DNA of 64,000 nt from contig JAKOON010000027.1 in NCBI GenBank assembly GCA_022577435.1, positions 6,382,800 to 6,446,799 on the forward strand, written 5' to 3'. Positions 45,529 through 58,419 of this stretch are shown in pieces. Every line of letters begins with the position of its first letter. Positions within the stretch are counted from its first letter, which is position 1. A model generated the notes under the pieces. It was given only the letters and a program-made list of their open reading frames with translations. It was not told the DNA's origin and searched no databases. This DNA is from Embiotoca jacksoni. Its lineage: Eukaryota > Chordata > Actinopteri > Embiotocidae. The translations under genes were made by a program, and so were the position numbers.

Positions 45529-47859
45529 ATGTCTGGATTCCATAAACATAAATTATCTTTATCATAGTATTAATTTAGCTTATCAACGTGCTCTTTCATT
45601 CATTCAGTTGTATCTTCTTCTGAAGACACCTGTGAACAGGAAGCCACTGTAAATGAGACAGACGTCTAAATAGGTTTTTCTGTCCAAACAATTTTTATCC
45701 TTAAGCATTTTCCATTACCGTTTGATAGGCAGCAGACACACCAGCCGTGGCTGAAATGAAATCAAATGGCTCACAGAAGACAGAGTGGAGAGTCTAATAT
45801 TGTGTGACACTGCGTGTCTGTGAGGCTAGCAGATGCAATTCACCTACAGGGTTAAGAGTTTATCCAGAGCTCTGAGGCACAGTACATATTTCTTGCTTAC
45901 TTTCCAACATACATCACTTTGATTTGGCCACTGGAAGCCACTCTTCTGCCTGTGCCAAAAAAAAAATGTCAATCGTCCGTGTGTGTGCGCGCCTCCCTTT
46001 CTTTCCCTACACGGTTTTGAGGTGCTCTGTGAAACGGAGGGAACAACAGCCCTGCCTGCTTTTCCCCCCCGTGTGGAATAAAACTGCCTTTTGAGGGGGA
46101 GTGCTGTCATGCATCATACTCCAGGAGAAGCAGGAAAACAAACAGGGCCAGATTCATCAAACAGAGGGAGTTGCTCGTTGCTCAGCAGGGTGGGGAACGT
46201 TGGGTGTTAATCAAAGTTGAACAGCTAAACTCATTGTACTCCAAACGGAGAAAGGAGGATTTGAAGGGGAGGAATAGAACAGGCCACATATTCTGTCTTG
46301 TGCATAAAAATAGTGCATGATGAGATGATGTAACACACAAGTCTATAGAGATATGGATAATTATAGCAAACATGTGGGAAATAGTAGTTTTCTTACATGA
46401 ACTATGGTTCAAGTTGATATTCATTATACAAGCACAGTTGATTTGGTGTACCCAGTTTTGCATATTTTCAGCTCAATTTAAATATGCTGTGCCACCCAAT
46501 CCCTCTGGCTTATTTGTTTTTATGTCCTGCAGACTTTGATGTGGCTTGTAATCTTGTCCAGTCTATTAGGATATTCAGATCGAAGCAGTGCGTAAATTAG
46601 CAGAGAAAGCTCTCATCCAAGTTGTGTTTTTCAGAATATTCCGCAGCCCCTAATTGGATGAATGGATTTATTTTGTTTTTGGAACATCCATGGTGTAGCT
46701 TCTGTTTAATCTCCGCGGGCCCCTCATCCTGCTTCCCCACCCACTCACCAGATTGATTGTATCTCATAACAGACAATGGCATCAATGAATTCAAGTAGTT
46801 TTTTTTCCCCCTCTCTTGGGTAGACAAGAAAGAGAATCATTTGCATGCAGGTGACATGTTCAAACAGGGAAAGGCGAGATGAATCAAAATGCAACTCAAC
46901 AGTTTCCTAATGCTTTGACCTAATTATGCACCCATTTTTCTGCCTACTTTTTTTTTTTTTTCCCACAGCGGCCAGTCATGTGAAATCCGAAAAATATTCA
47001 GGATTGGTTTCGAAGAAAAAGTCTCTGCTGATTCACTGGTTCTCTGTAGTTTTGCTGACTTAAATTTAATTTACTGGGATGCTCAATGTGTGTTAAAAAA
47101 AACTTGCAAGAGTAAATGCTTAACCATAAGTCGAGCATAGACTGGATGACTTTTCTTTTATTGATCTGTGATGTTAGTAAGTACTTCCTCTTCAGGATGC
47201 TCTTAAGGTTGGACATATCGTCTTACATCTTAATCCTGACCACAGTAACCACAACATACAAACCCAGTGGGCAGGAGACTCCACTTGTGTAGACCAAATG
47301 AGCAAGAGCAAAAGATTCATGGTGGTGGACTATTGATCCCTGAGGAAATTAAAATCATGTTTATAGGAAATTACTTAGATGACCCCACAGATGCCGAACC
47401 AAGACGATCGTGTGCATCATGCATGGTGGAAAGGGAGAAAACAGTGATGCAGGTGTGATATTGAGTCTGGTGTATTAAATCCAGGTGACAGTTACGTGTA
47501 CAGGTGGAGCCAGAGACCTTAACACATGGCAACTTGAGAAATCATACGCAAGTTAACAAAACACGAGTAAATTACCAAAATATCTTTCGGCAATTTTGAC
47601 ACAGGCACCAGTTATTTCTTTAGAAATTGCTGCAATAAAGGAAATACAACCAAATACAGACAAAAAAGAAGAAGCTGCAAATAGATAAATGTGCTGTAAA
47701 TTGACACAACAGAAATGTTTTCAGGGAGCACTAAAAACTGAAGGACACAGCTGGGGACATAACTGTTGACACGGTGACTCATGAAGTTACTGAAGGCGGC
47801 TGTCCGTCAGTGACGTTGGAAATGATATGTTTGAACAAACACGAAATACTGTAACAACT
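45527..47859. other. Intergenic, no gene seen
   Basis: No coding signal. Near 46850-46960 there is a TAATTATGCA-containing stretch that resembles a homeodomain/POU site cluster. Confidence 0.5.
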
Positions 47860-48240
47860 ACCGTGCCCGAGCCGTGTCCATCACTTTTTACTGCCCCCTG
47901 GTAACCCGTTGGCGGGAGTCCATCGACTGTATATAAAACTGGATGTAAGCCGTGGGTCTGAAAAGGGAAGCCAATGCAGAAGTGCCTTAAAGTGCAATAC
48001 CACCTTCTGAAAACAATTCCATAACTAATTAGATATTAAGCCTCAAAGAGAGGTATGTTTGGAGGATTGCCCGATTTGATTGACAGGCTGGAGGGGGGGG
48101 GGGGGGGGGGGGGGTTGGTAGCCCGGGTTCTCTGTCCTCCCCGTCTCGTCCAAAAATGGTCACTTCTTGCGCCACAAAACCAAGATGGGGACGGCCAAAA
48201 TGCCAGACTCGGGGATTCAAAACCAATTAGAAACAGCACG
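47860..48240. mobile_element. Interspersed teleost repeat (SINE-like) with G run
   Basis: It contains CATCGACTGTATATAAAACTGG, of which the core is GACTGTATATAAA, then AAGCCAATGCAGAAGTGCC, TTGATTGACAGGCTG, AAAATGGTCACTTCTTG, AACCAAGATGGGGACGGCC and AAAATGCCAGACTCGGGG. I recognise this series as a repeat scattered in many percomorph genomes. A run of about 22 G (48093-48114) interrupts it. No coding capacity. Confidence 0.62.
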
Positions 48241-48707
48241 GTGGGCTGCCGCTTGTGTGTGTGATATTGGGAGCATGCGTAGTATTTAGTTGTATTTTCT
48301 GAATTTGTAGCCTCTTTCTGTATTCAGCTTTGGTTTCTGCATTTGCAGCATTTTCTCTGTGTTGTCAAATTGGTGAAGATGTTTCCTTAATTTGCTTGTG
48401 TTTTACCAATTTGCATGTGTTATCTAGAGTGTGTTGAGCTCTCAGGGTCACAGTAATTCTTTGTATTTTGCAGTGTTTGGATAACAAAGCAACCGCAATT
48501 CTTCCGTGGAGAGAGTACAAAACAATATTTAGTTGATTAAGAGACTTTTGCCTTTTATTTATTTGAAGATATCTGTGTTAGGGGCAGGAAAATATGGATT
48601 TTACACAAGTTAGTTTCGACAAGTTGGGTTTGTGAAGTCTACATCTGAAAGTTATGCTACATCCAACTCTGTTGGCTTTTAGTAGAATTTTTTTAGCAGC
48701 AGTCTTT

Positions 48708-48742
<35 letters not shown>

Positions 48743-49159
48743 TCCTTTCCAAGCGTTGTAACACCGCAGTGGTGTATGTTGTGTTACCCCAAACGAGAAG
48801 AACGGGAGCTGAGAAATAAGATAAAATGTTCAAGCCATTGCCACCACCCTGTTCCGCTGTCTACGCTGACATTAACACTGAAATGAGAATGACCTCATCA
48901 TACCTTCAGCCAAATCATCATAAATGACATGATATTAACTCTGCCAGACAGCTTCATTATTATTTTTTTTTTCTTGGGCAGTTCTCCATTTTGCTTTAGT
49001 TTGTGGTTCTATGCCCTTGTTATCTGGCCCTCCAGACTCTGCTCTCACTGCGAGGCAGAGGAGCAGAAAGATGGCAGTAATTCATTTTGTGCCACGCCAC
49101 AGGCAAAGCTCTTTTTTCCCCGCTGCCCATTACCTCCAGACCAGACTCTCTGTCTCAGC
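48241..49159. other. Intergenic, no gene seen
   Basis: Holds a T run at 48712-48739 and otherwise unremarkable sequence. Confidence 0.5.
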
Positions 49160-49298
49160 AGGACACCGCTCCCTTCCGCTCGGGCCCAGACCCACCGTAC
49201 TCCAGGGGGCTGAGGTTAGTGGACGACCCACTTCAGATTCTGTCAGCGCCACCCGCAAGCATCCCGGGCGCTCCACTCCACCTCCAGAAAAAACCTGC

Positions 49299-49330
<32 letters not shown>

Positions 49331-49523
49331 AGACTCACAGTCAGTTTGATCGAGGAAGTAGTGGCTGGTTTCAATTCATTTTTCTTCATCCAAAATAAAC
49401 TCTCTCTTTTTCTCGGTTTACCGTTGGCGCTGACAAAATGTGAAATGGGTCGTCCACTGACCTCAGTCCCCCCTGGAGAACGGTGGGTTTGGGCCCGAGC
49501 AGAAGGGAGCTGTATCCCGCAGA
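49160..49523. mobile_element. Inverted-repeat (fold-back) element with poly(A) core
   Basis: The left arm (about 49160-49253) and right arm (about 49422-49523) are inverted copies: GCTCGGGCCCAGACCCACCG on the left matches CGGTGGGTTTGGGCCCGAGC on the right, and GTGGACGACCCA matches TGGGTCGTCCAC. Arms are about 95-100 bases and nearly 90% identical by eye. The 170-base spacer holds a run of about 28 A (49299-49326). The ORFs on both strands are mirror products of the arms. Confidence 0.7.
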
Positions 49524-51329
49524 AACATACCGTACACATTCCATAAGTTGGACCCCCTTTTACCTTCACATTTATTTAACCTCTGCAAGTAGTTGTTAAA
49601 TACTAGAGTTGTTTGTGCAAAGAAAGCACGTATTTTATTTTGTGTTTATTTTTAGCTTATTAGCAATATCCCCAAATAACTGTGCTCTATTAGTGTTTGT
49701 AGTTTCATGCTCAACGGGAATGCTTCAGTGTGTTTGCGAGGTAAAATATTCAGGTCTGAAAAAGGTTTAAGTTTCAATTACAGCCAAATGCTTCAAAATG
49801 AGGAGATGCACATCAAATTCAGGATGCTTGGATGTTTATGAGTTTAGAGCGGGATGATGGGAAAGCTCTTCTTTTTTTTTTTTCCAATATTGCCATAAGA
49901 CCTAATTTGTTCCCCCGGCAAGCATTTGGGTTTGGTTTTTATCTTTATTTTTGACATGTTGTTGTTCATGAGGAGAGCAGAAGAAATATCCCATTAACAG
50001 GCTCCCTCCTATCTCCCTACATAAATCACTGACATGGAAATGAAACTGTTCTGACAAAAAGGGAGATGGATAGAGGAATACAAATGCAAAAACATTACAC
50101 ACACATTCATCCCTTCACCCTCCTCTCCCTCATTTCACATAAAGGCACTTCAGCGTTTGGAACAACTTCTGAATAGACAATTAGGAATGCAACAAAAGTC
50201 TGAAGTGATTTAAAAGGGGGGGGGAGAAAAAAAATCTATCTGAGAGGGCTCTTGTACATAATTACATCTTAGCTGCATTCTTTTCACAGGACGGCAGCCT
50301 CAGCTAATCAATGTGGACCAAGTAGTCGATTCTTTGTTAAAATGTGACAAAGCCATGAATTTCTGATTACGGTGACAACAATTATATTTGTCTTTTGGGT
50401 TGTGCAAGTTTTGTGAAATCTCTCCCTAAAACCTCTAACCTGCCCACCATAAAAACAAACTGACATATATTAAATATATTTACTTTGGCTATGGATAATA
50501 TTTGTTTCTGTCTATTTACATTTGTGTAACTAGGCACCCTCCAATACAATTTCAGTCTGAAATATGAAGACTTTCTAGGTTTTCTTGTAATGCTTAGTGT
50601 CAGTGATAAATTATCAATGATATAGTGTATATTTATTTGTGGTATGGTATGATGGCTGTAAGTACCACAATACCCATAAGCCTCAACCTCTGTTGCTATG
50701 GAGATGGAGCTACTCAGAGGTGACTGACTGCTGAAACACTTCCAAAGGTTTCAAGAACATGAAAGTCCTCAAGTTGAGTTTCTATTTTGGTAAGAAAAAT
50801 TCAACCCTGTTCAAATTTTTCCAGCCTGTTCCGCTAACAGTGACTCACCGAGCTAAAGCTAATCATTACACTTTGTAAAAACATGATAATACCTTTAACC
50901 GTTTAAATAGATTCACTACATGTTGGCCGTGATCTCCTCGATTTCGTCGCTGAGCTGGAGCACCTCTTCCTTAATACAGTTATACCATGAAGCACTACTT
51001 ATTCCTGGCCTCGCCCGAAACCGATGCCGTATGGCTGATAACGCTGCTGGACATAGAAATTGTCACGAATCGCTCAAATAGCTTGCCTCCTGTACATGTA
51101 GGCAGCAGTATTATTATAAAATGCCGAACAACAACAACGTAATCACTGATATTTGTCCGCTTTGTTCGAGGTAAACTCACAGATTGACCCGCTGCCTTGA
51201 CACAAGATTGTGCGGCTCAAATCACAACCTGTTATTCCACATACCTCCCAGAGGAGCAGCTGACATTTACCCACTTAAATCTAGCACATCGGATCAGTGT
51301 TCATCTGTGTGTTCCAGTCACTGCTGATT
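49524..51329. other. Intergenic, with a possible coding relic near 50.9 kb
   Basis: Mostly AT-rich unique sequence. On the - strand at about 50925-50998 a short open stretch reads KEEVLQLSDEIEEITANM and then stops, which looks like a coiled-coil fragment, but no gene could be built around it. The segment from 50650 to 51320 may be a decayed repeat. Confidence 0.35.
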
Positions 51330-51362
51330 TTTTTTTTTTTTTTTTTTTTTTTTTGGGGGGGG
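51330..51362. repeat. Poly(T) then poly(G) run
   Basis: About 25 T followed by about 8 G. Confidence 0.9.
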
Positions 51363-53436
51363 AGATCCTTGACCTCCATCTTATATTTGTCCACGATGAG
51401 ACTCGATCCAAGAGGTGCTCCAGCTCTAGTGATGAAATCTTGAAGATCACAGCTGCAAAAACAACCAACCGGTGACACCCACGGAGCCCATGAGGAGGTC
51501 AGTTCCTTTTGAAAAACAGAAAACATGACTCCTCTGAACTGTGACGCGTTATGTGCATCTGCAACAGGCAAATCTGGATATAAACAAAGCACTTAATTGC
51601 GATAAGTAGCTGCATGCAGCTAATCCTGACTGCTTTTGGTCGTATCCCAGTAATTGTAATATCACTCCACGGTGTGCAGGTAATGCTTGAAGTAAACGTT
51701 GGGTGTGGAGAATGCCTTGATGAAGTGGATGAAGTGTGATGCTGATGGCACCTGTGATTGGCTAGAACACACAGTCCTTTTGATCTCTCTTAAAGGTTAA
51801 GAATAGTGCATGTAATTTATGTTTTATTCATTTTATGACTTTTTCAAAGCAGAAATTCTTTTTGGAGTTGCTTTTCATCTGACTGAAAAAAATAACCTAT
51901 GATTTTTTTTGGGGGGGGGGGGGGGGGGATGGGGGTGGGGGGGGCGGGGGATCTGCAAACGGGAAGAAGTGTAAAGGTGATAACTAAACCTGCAGGAAAA
52001 GTACAATAAAGCAACTCTGGTAAGTAATGTTCTCGCAGAGGGTGAAAGTGAAAGCAAAAGCTACACAATATGGCTTTCGCTAGCAAATGCAGGGGATTAA
52101 GTAAGTTTCCCTTTGAGAAATTAACTAGTACATAAAATGGAGATAAAAGAAGAGACGGAATAACGAGGCCTGTTTGCCTATTCAGAGGTTTAGCCGTGTA
52201 TTAAAAATTATAGCGTTAAGCTTCCTGACAGATGCTAATGAAGTGATGTTTACATTTTTGATTCGCTGCCTAAACAAAGATAAGACATGCTCTTGGAAAA
52301 CAGCAAGCCCTGCAATCCAAACACATCCATTGAGTCTGTCACCAAAGACATGACAGCTTTCTTCCCTTTCTCTAACAACAATAAGCGACTCATTTCCATA
52401 TTAATGAGAGAAAAGAAAGGCAAGTGGATGGAGGGGGGAGTGTCGAGCGTGGAGGGGGCGATGTTGCTTCTTGTTGTCTTGGCACGTATTGACAAAGTCT
52501 TCAAATAGGTTGTTAATGACCAGCCTAAAACACAGGGAGCAGCCCGTGGAGTAATCATATCAACATGTCGTGCATGCGTATCATGCTGCGTACTGTCGCC
52601 GCGCCTCCCTGCGGTTGCTCTTACGTAAATGTTTGGTGTTGTTGCCACGCTGCGAGACGGAGGTGCGCGCATTCACGCAGGGGCACGTGCGTGCACTTGT
52701 ATACTTGCTCTTCCATAAACCCCACATAGACACAACACTGAGCATTCTTCTTATAAAAAATAAATAAATAAATAAAAAAATCCCACAGGAAGTAGGTTTC
52801 AGTACACCCAAAGGAAAAAAAAATAAAAAAAATACAGAATTAGCAGCTCTGGAGGGTCAAATCCAGCGGGGATACAGAGCATCTGTTGGATCCCACAGCT
52901 TTTACTCCTCTTAACCTTTAAAAGAAATCGCTGTTGCCTTAACCTGCGAGCTAAATTTCTTTTATGCAGAAATCGTAGGCTTGAGAAGTGGAATATATAT
53001 ATCCCAACTTAAAGGGGCGTTGGAGCAATTTTACTCTCTCGGTTAATTTACTATCACGTGGGCTTCTGAGACTGTGGAAACGGTCAATTTGAGGTCCTCC
53101 GTGGCATTGAGGGTCACGTTCTCCCAAGTCCAAGAAAATAACCAGAGTTGACGTCACCGGCGCGTCTCGGCAGAAAAAAAAAACTCTCGCAGCTCGTATT
53201 GATGACGGCAAGTGTGACGAAGCGCGTTCGAAGCTTAGCCCACGCCGAAGACTGCATACAGGTCGGCATATTTCAGCCTATGCTGCCTCAGTTAAGCGGC
53301 CCGGTATCAGGGTGTAAAACACTTGCCGTTCCGCTTCACCATACCGTGTCACGTTTTGCAGGTTATTTACCGTAGGCCTACGTTATGCAAGGTTAAATAC
53401 GTTATGTTATGAAAGTAACATAACTTTTTTAATAGA
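51363..53436. other. Intergenic, no gene seen
   Basis: Holds an imperfect G run at 51911-51949 that could form quadruplex DNA. No coding exon is recognised on either strand. Confidence 0.5.
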
Positions 53437-53655
53437 AATCCACATTGACTTTTGCTTCCTCACGGACTGTAACTCCGGTCTCCAAGGTGAAAAATGTGTG
53501 TTTGTTACATCCAACCACCCCCGACTTCCTGCCTGTGCTTTATCACTCTTTGTACTTCGTCGCATGCCCTCTGTCACGTGACCTCTTTCTTTGACCCTGG
53601 TCTTACATGTCTTTTCACGTCCCGGCCAGTTATCCGATCACTGACACGGTGGGTG
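53437..53655 (+). repeat. Dispersed repeat copy B
   Basis: This is the second copy of the repeat seen at 41771-42005, in the same orientation and colinear over most of its length, but with fewer TGACCTC minisatellite units and a different segment in the middle. Confidence 0.6.
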
Positions 53656-55913
53656 TATTACTATTGGTGTAATACTGCTGTTATAGAGTCACGGAATTTA
53701 TGAGTGTGACTTCAGGTTTAATTTATGAAGGAGGTTACATGACTTGAGACTTAAAATTTGGACAAAATCATGGGGCCTCGGATTGAAATGAGTCAGTAAA
53801 AGGGTAGATGAAAAGCTGAGGTCAATATTATAAACACCAAACACCATATTCAAATATATTTCAACGATGAGCATTCAAATATCTGCAGACTTCCTGCATC
53901 CTGACCTGCTATTTTCTTATGAAAGTACTTATTTGACTCTGAACCTCCAATGACTTGAGACTTCACTTAAGACTTGAAAAAAGAATTCAAACATATTTGT
54001 TTACAATTTACAATACAACACAGCACAAACGTATTTGTTGGGGTTTCGTATCAAAGTCCTAAAATGTTCACTCCGGTGTCTCAAAGAATTGTTTCCACGT
54101 TCTGTGTAGGTTTGTGATTCTGCGAGGCATTTATTCTAACACTTGACTCCGAGAGGCATCTCCTCGACACAATCTTCCAGTTCATAGTGCATGTCATTAG
54201 CCTCCCAAATTACAAACATCATTAGGAGAATTGATTCAGCTTAGCCTCCTGGGGGGCTCCAGTCTGCCGTCCCTACATGGTGAGCTCATTTTGAGTGTGG
54301 TGTCAATCCTATTTCACAAGTTCAAGCAGACCTACTTGGGGGTCTGAGCCGTTCATCCCCTCTTTATTCCTGCACAGTGAAGTCGTGTCTCCTCATTAGC
54401 GAAAAGAAAAAAAAGAAAAAGAAAAGGCAACTGGTGTGCGTGCGTATGCGGCCTCCATGAATGTTTCAGCCTCCGAACGGGTGAGACGAAGCTGTTGCGA
54501 CACACTGACCTCTGCAACTCAAAACGCTCGCTGGGACATGCTGAGACGGCACTAAACTGATGTTGCCTTTTTTTTTTTTTTTTTTTTTTATTGATGAACG
54601 ATGCACGTTTCTGTGCCCCGATTCCATAATATTTTATATTAATACATTTTGTAAGTGAACTAGAAACCTTAAGAGTTTCGACTTTTATAACTCACCAAGA
54701 ATTGGAGCCAATTTGAGCCGGCGCATCAAAATTGCGCTTGAGCGTCAGTGCGAGAGGGGAAAATCTGTTTGATAAGAGTCTGCAGGGTGAGAGTAGAGTG
54801 CCAAGGGAGAGCAAGTGATGTATAAGAGGGGAATTGACAAACAAGAAAAATGACTAGTCTACACACACACACGGCATGAGCAAAAAGTTTAAGCGAATTC
54901 GCCCCTCGAATTCAAATGCATCGCGGTCCTTGTGCTCCGGAGCAGCCACTAATTCCAACCAATGTAAAAAAAACAAAAAAAAAAACACAGCGAGGGTTTG
55001 TGTGCTTTCAATAATTCATCTGGAGATTGATAGACGTGCGTCTCCAGAGACCGTAGTGTGGATAGTATCTCGCGCAGCTCTCCACAGAGACTCGCTATGA
55101 ACTCTTGTCTGTGAATTTGCGAGCATGGAGATCGAGGTCAGGGTTCAACATGAGAAGTCTGACGTGGCACCGCGTTGAACCCCCCCCCCCCCACACACAC
55201 AACCCCTCCTTTCTAATAGGGTGGCATAAATCCCTCCGATACTCGAGGCTCCTCTCAATCTCCACCGAAATGTTTTACGTCGGCGCGGCAGACGAGTCGA
55301 TGTGTACTGCAGAGCGGTGGTTTTGCATGTTAAAAAAAAGAAAAAAAAAAAGAACCCGGGAGACGTTTTCCAATTTGCTACCAGTGTTGTTTTAAAGGCG
55401 ATCTGTAAATCTTCAGCTTTACATCCATCCCGTGGTGTTTAGGTTGAAGCGAAACAGGTGAAAGAGGTGCTTCTTTCGTTAAAATGATCAGAGAGCGCAA
55501 TAAAGCGTTATTGCAGGCTTTGATTTAGCTCCAGATCTAACAAAGAAAACAGAATAATCTCAGCGAGCATGTGAGCAGTGAGAGTGGGAGAGATTTCGGC
55601 TTTTTTTTTTTCTTCACGTAGATTGCATTAACTGCTTGTGTTTTTTTTGTTGGTTTTTTTTTTTTACATGTGGACCGTTTTGCATGAAATACAAAGGGGG
55701 TGCCATGAAGGTCAAGTAAACGTTGTTACCGTCACACAATAGCTACCCCCCCCCCCCCTCGTGATTGGGGTGTGAACGCAGGCTTATCTGTAATCACCGA
55801 TCTTGATTGTTGTAAACAAGTTTTGCCACCTACATTTTCTGAATAATCACCCCACCGAGGGGGTTTGTCTTGTTTGGTTTTTTTTGGTGCTTTACACTGC
55901 GCCCCCCCCCCCC

Positions 55914-55950
<37 letters not shown>

Positions 55951-56115
55951 CCAGCGTCCCGACAAAGCGGCGGACAATCGCTGATGGACGGATCAATACA
56001 GGAGAGCATATGGAGGCCAGGCAGAATATAGAAATGAAAAGTGGAAAATGGGATGTAGATAATTGAACTCTCCGAGCACCCCGACGCTTCACACAATCCG
56101 CTGCCATTAACGCGG
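53656..56115. other. Intergenic, becoming CpG-rich rightward
   Basis: No coding exon is recognised. From about 54400 the CpG content rises (for example 55255-55310). C runs occur at 55180-55191, 55746-55759 and 55902-55916, the last followed by a CA run. Confidence 0.45.
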
Positions 56116-56193
56116 CCTCGCGGAGTGACCTCGCGGAGTGACCTCGCAGAGTGACCTCGCGGAGTGACCTCGCGGAGTGACCGCGCAGAGTGG
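56116..56193. repeat. 13-base minisatellite, six units
   Basis: Six adjoining 13-base units of the form CCTCGCGGAGTGA, with a few substitutions in units three and six. Each unit boundary makes TGACCTC, the complement of the nuclear-receptor half-site AGGTCA, and each unit carries CpG sites. Confidence 0.9.
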
Positions 56194-57203
56194 CGAGATG
56201 AGACTGAAAATGAAAACGCACGGAGGCGACTGCGGATTCTTGAATCCGCGGCGGCACCGCGCCGCTCGCAAATGTATACGAGAGGCAAACCCTTCTCGGG
56301 CGAACGCAATCGCGCGGGTCAACGCTCGTCCTTTGTGCAACAAGTTCCAAAAAAAAAAAAAAAAAAAAAAGGGACAGTAGAAATCAATCACGCGGCGTCA
56401 TCCGCGTTCACAAAGCATTGGGGTCACGCGCTTTGCTATACGGTCCATTCAAATCAATTGCGCGCGGTGAGTGCGACGACAGTCAGACTTCTGTATATTT
56501 AGTTTTAAATTACGCCGTCTGCCCTCGCAGCAGCCTGCCGTAGAGAAATCAAAGGAATTCCTAACATCAGATGTATTAGGTCGGTGAGATTTTGTACAAA
56601 AACCTTATTCTGTGGAAAAACTCTGTCCATGAACCGAACATAAAAAAACAAAAAAAAACAATGTAAGTACGCCTCTACTTATAACTGCAGGGTTTACCTT
56701 CACCTTTTACTTACTTGGCTGTGCTGTTTTTTTTTATGAGCAGCATCCCACAGTGGTCCATTTTTTAAAGAGAACCATTAATTATATGCACAATTTTAAT
56801 GGGGTGAAACACAAATTTCACAGGCTTGTACTGGCTTCCGTAAGACGGTAAAGCCAATTTCATAAACTATAGATTCACTGCACACTCGAGAACAACGGAC
56901 ACCTTCATAATTCTGTGTGGAGATATTGTACGTCTATTAAAATGCAAAATAAAAAAAAATAAAAAAAAAAGGAAATATAGTCACTTAGTCATATCTGATG
57001 TGTTTGTGTGGAAAGTTTTGGTTTTATTAGCCAGTATTTGGAGATATTCATCTCCAAAAACTTTTTGCCATCAGACGGTACAAGAAGGGCAGGGGGGAGT
57101 TTTGATTTTCATACTTTTTAAATGTGACAGGCTTTTTTGTCATCTGGACTGGCTGAAATCAGGGTCAGTTCACCCAAATATCACATCTGTTCCAATTTTG
57201 GAG

Positions 57204-57260
<57 letters not shown>

Positions 57261-58180
57261 ATAAGCTGGCTGGCTCTCGGCCAGGACTGCCGGATAACGG
57301 CCGGAATCGGCCCAGAACTAAGTGCTATCTGGGATGTGGCGTGTTGTACGATTACCCCCCCCCCAAGAAGTGTCTGTCTGTGAAGACGGTTGAAAGAGGT
57401 TTCACATGCCAACCCCGTACCGTGAAGACACAAGTTGCGCCGCTTTTTTCACTTTCACCTGCCGTCTATCTGCCCCTTTTTCTGGAGAGGTGTACATAAA
57501 CCGTGTTGATGAGGGGCGTGCGACGGAGCCGTTGTTGTTAAAGTGATGAAGATACAGCAGTTGCGGTGTGCACAGTTTGATCCCAGAGGGGGGGGAGGAG
57601 GGTGTGTGTGTGTGTGTGTGTGGGGGGGGGGGGGGTTGTTGGATGTAGTCCCTGTAGATCTTTTGCAATTCTTGTCTGCATCTCCACTCTTGACTTTTGT
57701 AATAAGCAGGTCATAACCAAAAACAAAAGCTTCAAGACACTAATATGCAGTAGGAGCTCAATTGGAGTTTGACCCCACTTGCAAAGTGCAAGTAAAACTG
57801 TAAACTGTTTTCCAGAGCGATTGGGACGCTACCGGAAATACGTTTTTTTTTTTTTTTTTTTTGTGTGTGTGTCTTTTCTAAAGTTCAGTGCGTTCAATAG
57901 TGTTGGCACCAAAATCAAAAATCTGCCAGCAGAAGGAGGCATTGCTATTAAAGTTTTGGCACCTGAAACCAAAACTATCTCCATGTCTGAATGTGGTTAA
58001 GTGAGATTTTTTTTTTATTTGTTTATTTTTTTTTCTCTGTCATTTCAGTGAAACTCCCCCCCCCCCCCTTTTTTAAGACAAATTTCCAAACTCTTAAAAA
58101 AAAAAAAAAGAGATTTGGATCTGAGGAAGAAACCAAAATTTCCAATGTGACCACATCATTCGTGCTATGGCCATGCGAGC
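56194..58180. other. CpG-rich then mixed sequence, no gene seen
   Basis: The first 300 bases are strongly CpG-rich and may be part of a promoter island. Further on there are a (CA)n run at 57208-57257, a GT/G run at 57601-57636 and several T and C runs. ORFs here come from simple sequence. Confidence 0.45.
57208..57257. repeat. (CA)24 microsatellite
   Basis: A CA dinucleotide run preceded by a short GCGC stretch. Confidence 0.95.
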
Positions 58181-58185
58181 AGAAG

Positions 58186-58189
<4 letters not shown>

Positions 58190-58223
<34 letters not shown>

Positions 58224-58310
58224 GTGTGTGGTGGAGGAGAGGGGAAGGGGAGGGGAGGGGAGGAGAAAAGGAGGGGAGGGGAAGAGCGGGAGAGGAGGGG
58301 GGGGGGGCCT
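58190..58310. repeat. GT run followed by G-rich purine tract
   Basis: A (GT)n run leads into repeated GGGGA blocks and a run of about 10 G on the + strand. The block spacing suits G-quadruplex formation. Confidence 0.9.
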
Positions 58311-58419
58311 TCTCCTTCTTGGTTTATGTCATTGGTTTAAACGACCCAAGACCCCGCCTTGATAAAAAAAAAAAAAAAAAAAAAAAGGAGAGTTAGAAAC
58401 AGTGTGACTACAGCCAAAG

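Noticed and set aside
49011..49569. Similar ORFs on opposite strands with a shared PSARAQTH segment
   Set aside because: The similarity comes from the inverted-repeat arms at 49160-49253 and 49422-49523, not from paralogous genes.
55830..56350. Overlapping - strand ORFs with repeated HSARSLREVT units
   Set aside because: They are translations of the 13-base minisatellite plus GC-rich flanks; a 13-base unit cycles through all frames.
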